NCBI GenBank assembly: GCA_964384675.1
Contig: CAYLNK010000367.1
Location: forward strand, 1 to 6,044
Direction of reading: 5' to 3'
DNA length: 6,044 nucleotides
Source: CAYLNK01 sp964384675
Lineage (GTDB): Bacteria; Acidobacteriota; Thermoanaerobaculia; UBA5066
This document shows positions 5,080 through 6,044 of the stretch, one piece after another. Each line of letters starts with the position of its first letter. Within the stretch, counting starts at the first letter, position 1. Both the position numbers and the translations under genes were made by a program. Below the pieces are notes generated by a model. That model made no database searches. It was given only the letters and a program-made list of their open reading frames with translations, and was not told the origin of the DNA.

Positions 5080-6044
5080 CTACTCCAGGGCCGCCGTGGC
5101 GACCGGCGCGCGGTCGTCACGGTTTGCCGCGGGCGCTGTGACCGGTCCGCCGGCTACCGGCGTCGCCGGGGCGTCGGCGGACGGTACGGCGGGCGGAGCG
5201 TCGGGCTTGACGCGCAGCGGGCGCCGGTGCGGGATCGGCACCGCCCGGGGCGGGGCCGCGACCGTCTTGACGATCTTCTCCGCCGACTTCTCGGTCATCT
5301 CGAAGAACGGCTTGGGGAAGACGCCGATGGCGAGACAGAGCGCCGCCAGCGGGAGGATCGTCAGGATCTCGCGGACGTTGACGTCCTTCAGCTCCTTGTT
5401 CTCCCCGTGCGTCAGCTCGCCGAAGAAGACGCGCTGGTAGAGCCAGAGCATGTACGCGGCGCCGAGGATCACCCCCAGGCTCGCCCACGCCGCCCATCGC
5501 CAGTCGGTCAGGAACACACCCACCAGGATGGTGAACTCGCCGACGAAGCCGTTCAGGAGCGGCAGTCCGATCGAGGCGAGGAGGATGAACATGAAGAGCA
5601 TCGCGTAGATCGGCATCACGGCCGAGAGACCGCCGTAGTCCGCGATCATCCGGGTGTGGCGGCGCTCGTAGACGATGCCGACCAGGAGGAAGAGGGCGCC
5701 GGTCGAGAGCCCGTGGTTGATCGACTGCAGGATGCCGCCCTGGATGCCCGCCTGGTTGAGGGCGAAGAGGCCGAGCATGACGAAGCCCAGGTGCGCGACC
5801 GACGAGTACGCGACCAGCTTCTTCATGTCCTTCTGGACCATCGCCACCATGGAGCCGTAGATGATCCCGACGATCGACAGCACGGCCACGATGAGCTGCA
5901 CGCCCGGGTCTCGCGACGCGTCGGGGCAGATCGGGAGCGAGAAGCGCAGGAAGCCGTACGTCCCCATCTTCAGGAGGACGCCCGCCAGGATCACCGAGCC
6001 GGCCGTGGGCGCCTCCACGTGGGCGTCCGGCAGCCAGGTGTGGA
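5080..6044 (-). CDS. nuoM: NADH-quinone oxidoreductase subunit M, C-terminal two-thirds (cut by the right edge)
   Basis: NuoM is the second antiporter-like proton-pumping subunit of complex I. The window holds the last 320 residues; the frame continues past 6044, as shown by HTWLPDAHVEAPTAGS at its beginning, a core motif from mid-protein. Counting the V of that motif (GTG codon at 6018) as 1: K17 in GVLLKMGTYGF matches the E. coli channel lysine K234; QKDMKKLVAYSSVAHLGFV lies at 62-80; H102 is in INHGLSTGALFLLVG; E161 in NGFVGEF matches E407 of helix 12. The last helix ends near 235 (GVFPKP). Instead of the short end seen in E. coli, a stretch of about 15 charged residues and then a 61-residue Pro/Ala-rich tail (252-312) follow. 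The V at 6018 is not a start codon. The stop is 2 nt before nuoN. Confidence 0.97.
   Translation of the reverse strand, partial: HTWLPDAHVEAPTAGSVILAGVLLKMGTYGFLRFSLPICPDASRDPGVQLIVAVLSIVGIIYGSMVAMVQKDMKKLVAYSSVAHLGFVMLGLFALNQAGIQGGILQSINHGLSTGALFLLVGIVYERRHTRMIADYGGLSAVMPIYAMLFMFILLASIGLPLLNGFVGEFTILVGVFLTDWRWAAWASLGVILGAAYMLWLYQRVFFGELTHGENKELKDVNVREILTILPLAALCLAIGVFPKPFFEMTEKSAEKIVKTVAAPPRAVPIPHRRPLRVKPDAPPAVPSADAPATPVAGGPVTAPAANRDDRAPVATAALE
5083..5265 (-). other. Pro/Ala-rich C-terminal tail coding region of nuoM
   Basis: These 61 codons encode a low-complexity, probably disordered tail with many Ala, Pro and Val, a basic HRRPLRVK patch near its beginning and NRDDR near its end. It lies after the last recognisable NuoM helix and is in frame up to the TAG stop. 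Its role is unknown. Confidence 0.7.

Noticed and set aside
3608..5440. Plus-strand open frame of 610 codons opposite nuoN and the end of nuoM
   Set aside because: The product is a highly charged Arg/Glu/Asp/Gly repeat-like sequence mirroring the codon pattern of a membrane protein on the other strand; nuoN is unmistakable.
6016..6018. Start codon for nuoM at 6018
   Set aside because: The GTG codes for V inside the conserved HTWLPDAHVEAPTAGS motif, and the same frame continues to the window edge; nuoM is truncated by the window, not started here.

Overview
The window is about 6 kb of GC-rich bacterial chromosome (roughly two-thirds GC by eye). Every gene I can support lies on the minus strand, so the genes are transcribed from right to left. 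It is a bioenergetics locus followed by a stress-response regulator pair. The organism looks like a high-GC, two-membrane, respiring bacterium. An Acidobacteriota or deltaproteobacteria-like lineage would fit the split ATP synthase operon and the style of the c subunit, but this is inference; no phylogenetic marker is present.

In transcription order: the 3' part of nuoM (cut by the right edge); nuoN, 2 nt after it; a 96-bp gap; then atpZ, atpI (GTGA overlap with atpZ), atpB and atpE. Together these give the last two proton-pumping subunits of respiratory complex I, then the small assembly proteins and the a and c subunits of the ATP synthase F0 sector. A strong intrinsic hairpin terminator closes this block just after atpE. 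The stator and F1 genes (atpF, H, A, G, D, C) do not follow, so they must lie elsewhere. NuoM and NuoN help pump protons across the membrane; AtpB and AtpE form the rotor/stator interface that uses the ion gradient; AtpZ and AtpI are accessory proteins of the F0 sector.

Below the terminator comes a probable promoter, then an ECF sigma factor that resembles the SigR/SigH group, and 13 nt further a membrane-anchored zinc-binding anti-sigma factor. The zinc ligands of the anti-sigma have the spacing of the redox sensor RsrA, but unlike RsrA this protein has a transmembrane helix and an outside domain with a CxxC motif. The left edge holds the beginning of an unidentified membrane protein on the same strand.

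No RNA genes, mobile elements, CRISPR arrays or long repeats were seen. I found no wholly new system. The points most worth a second look are the anti-sigma factor with two possible thiol-sensing ends, the AtpE precursor (signal peptide, Ala/Ser in place of the glycine motif, partial sodium-binding signature), and the Pro/Ala-rich tail on NuoM.
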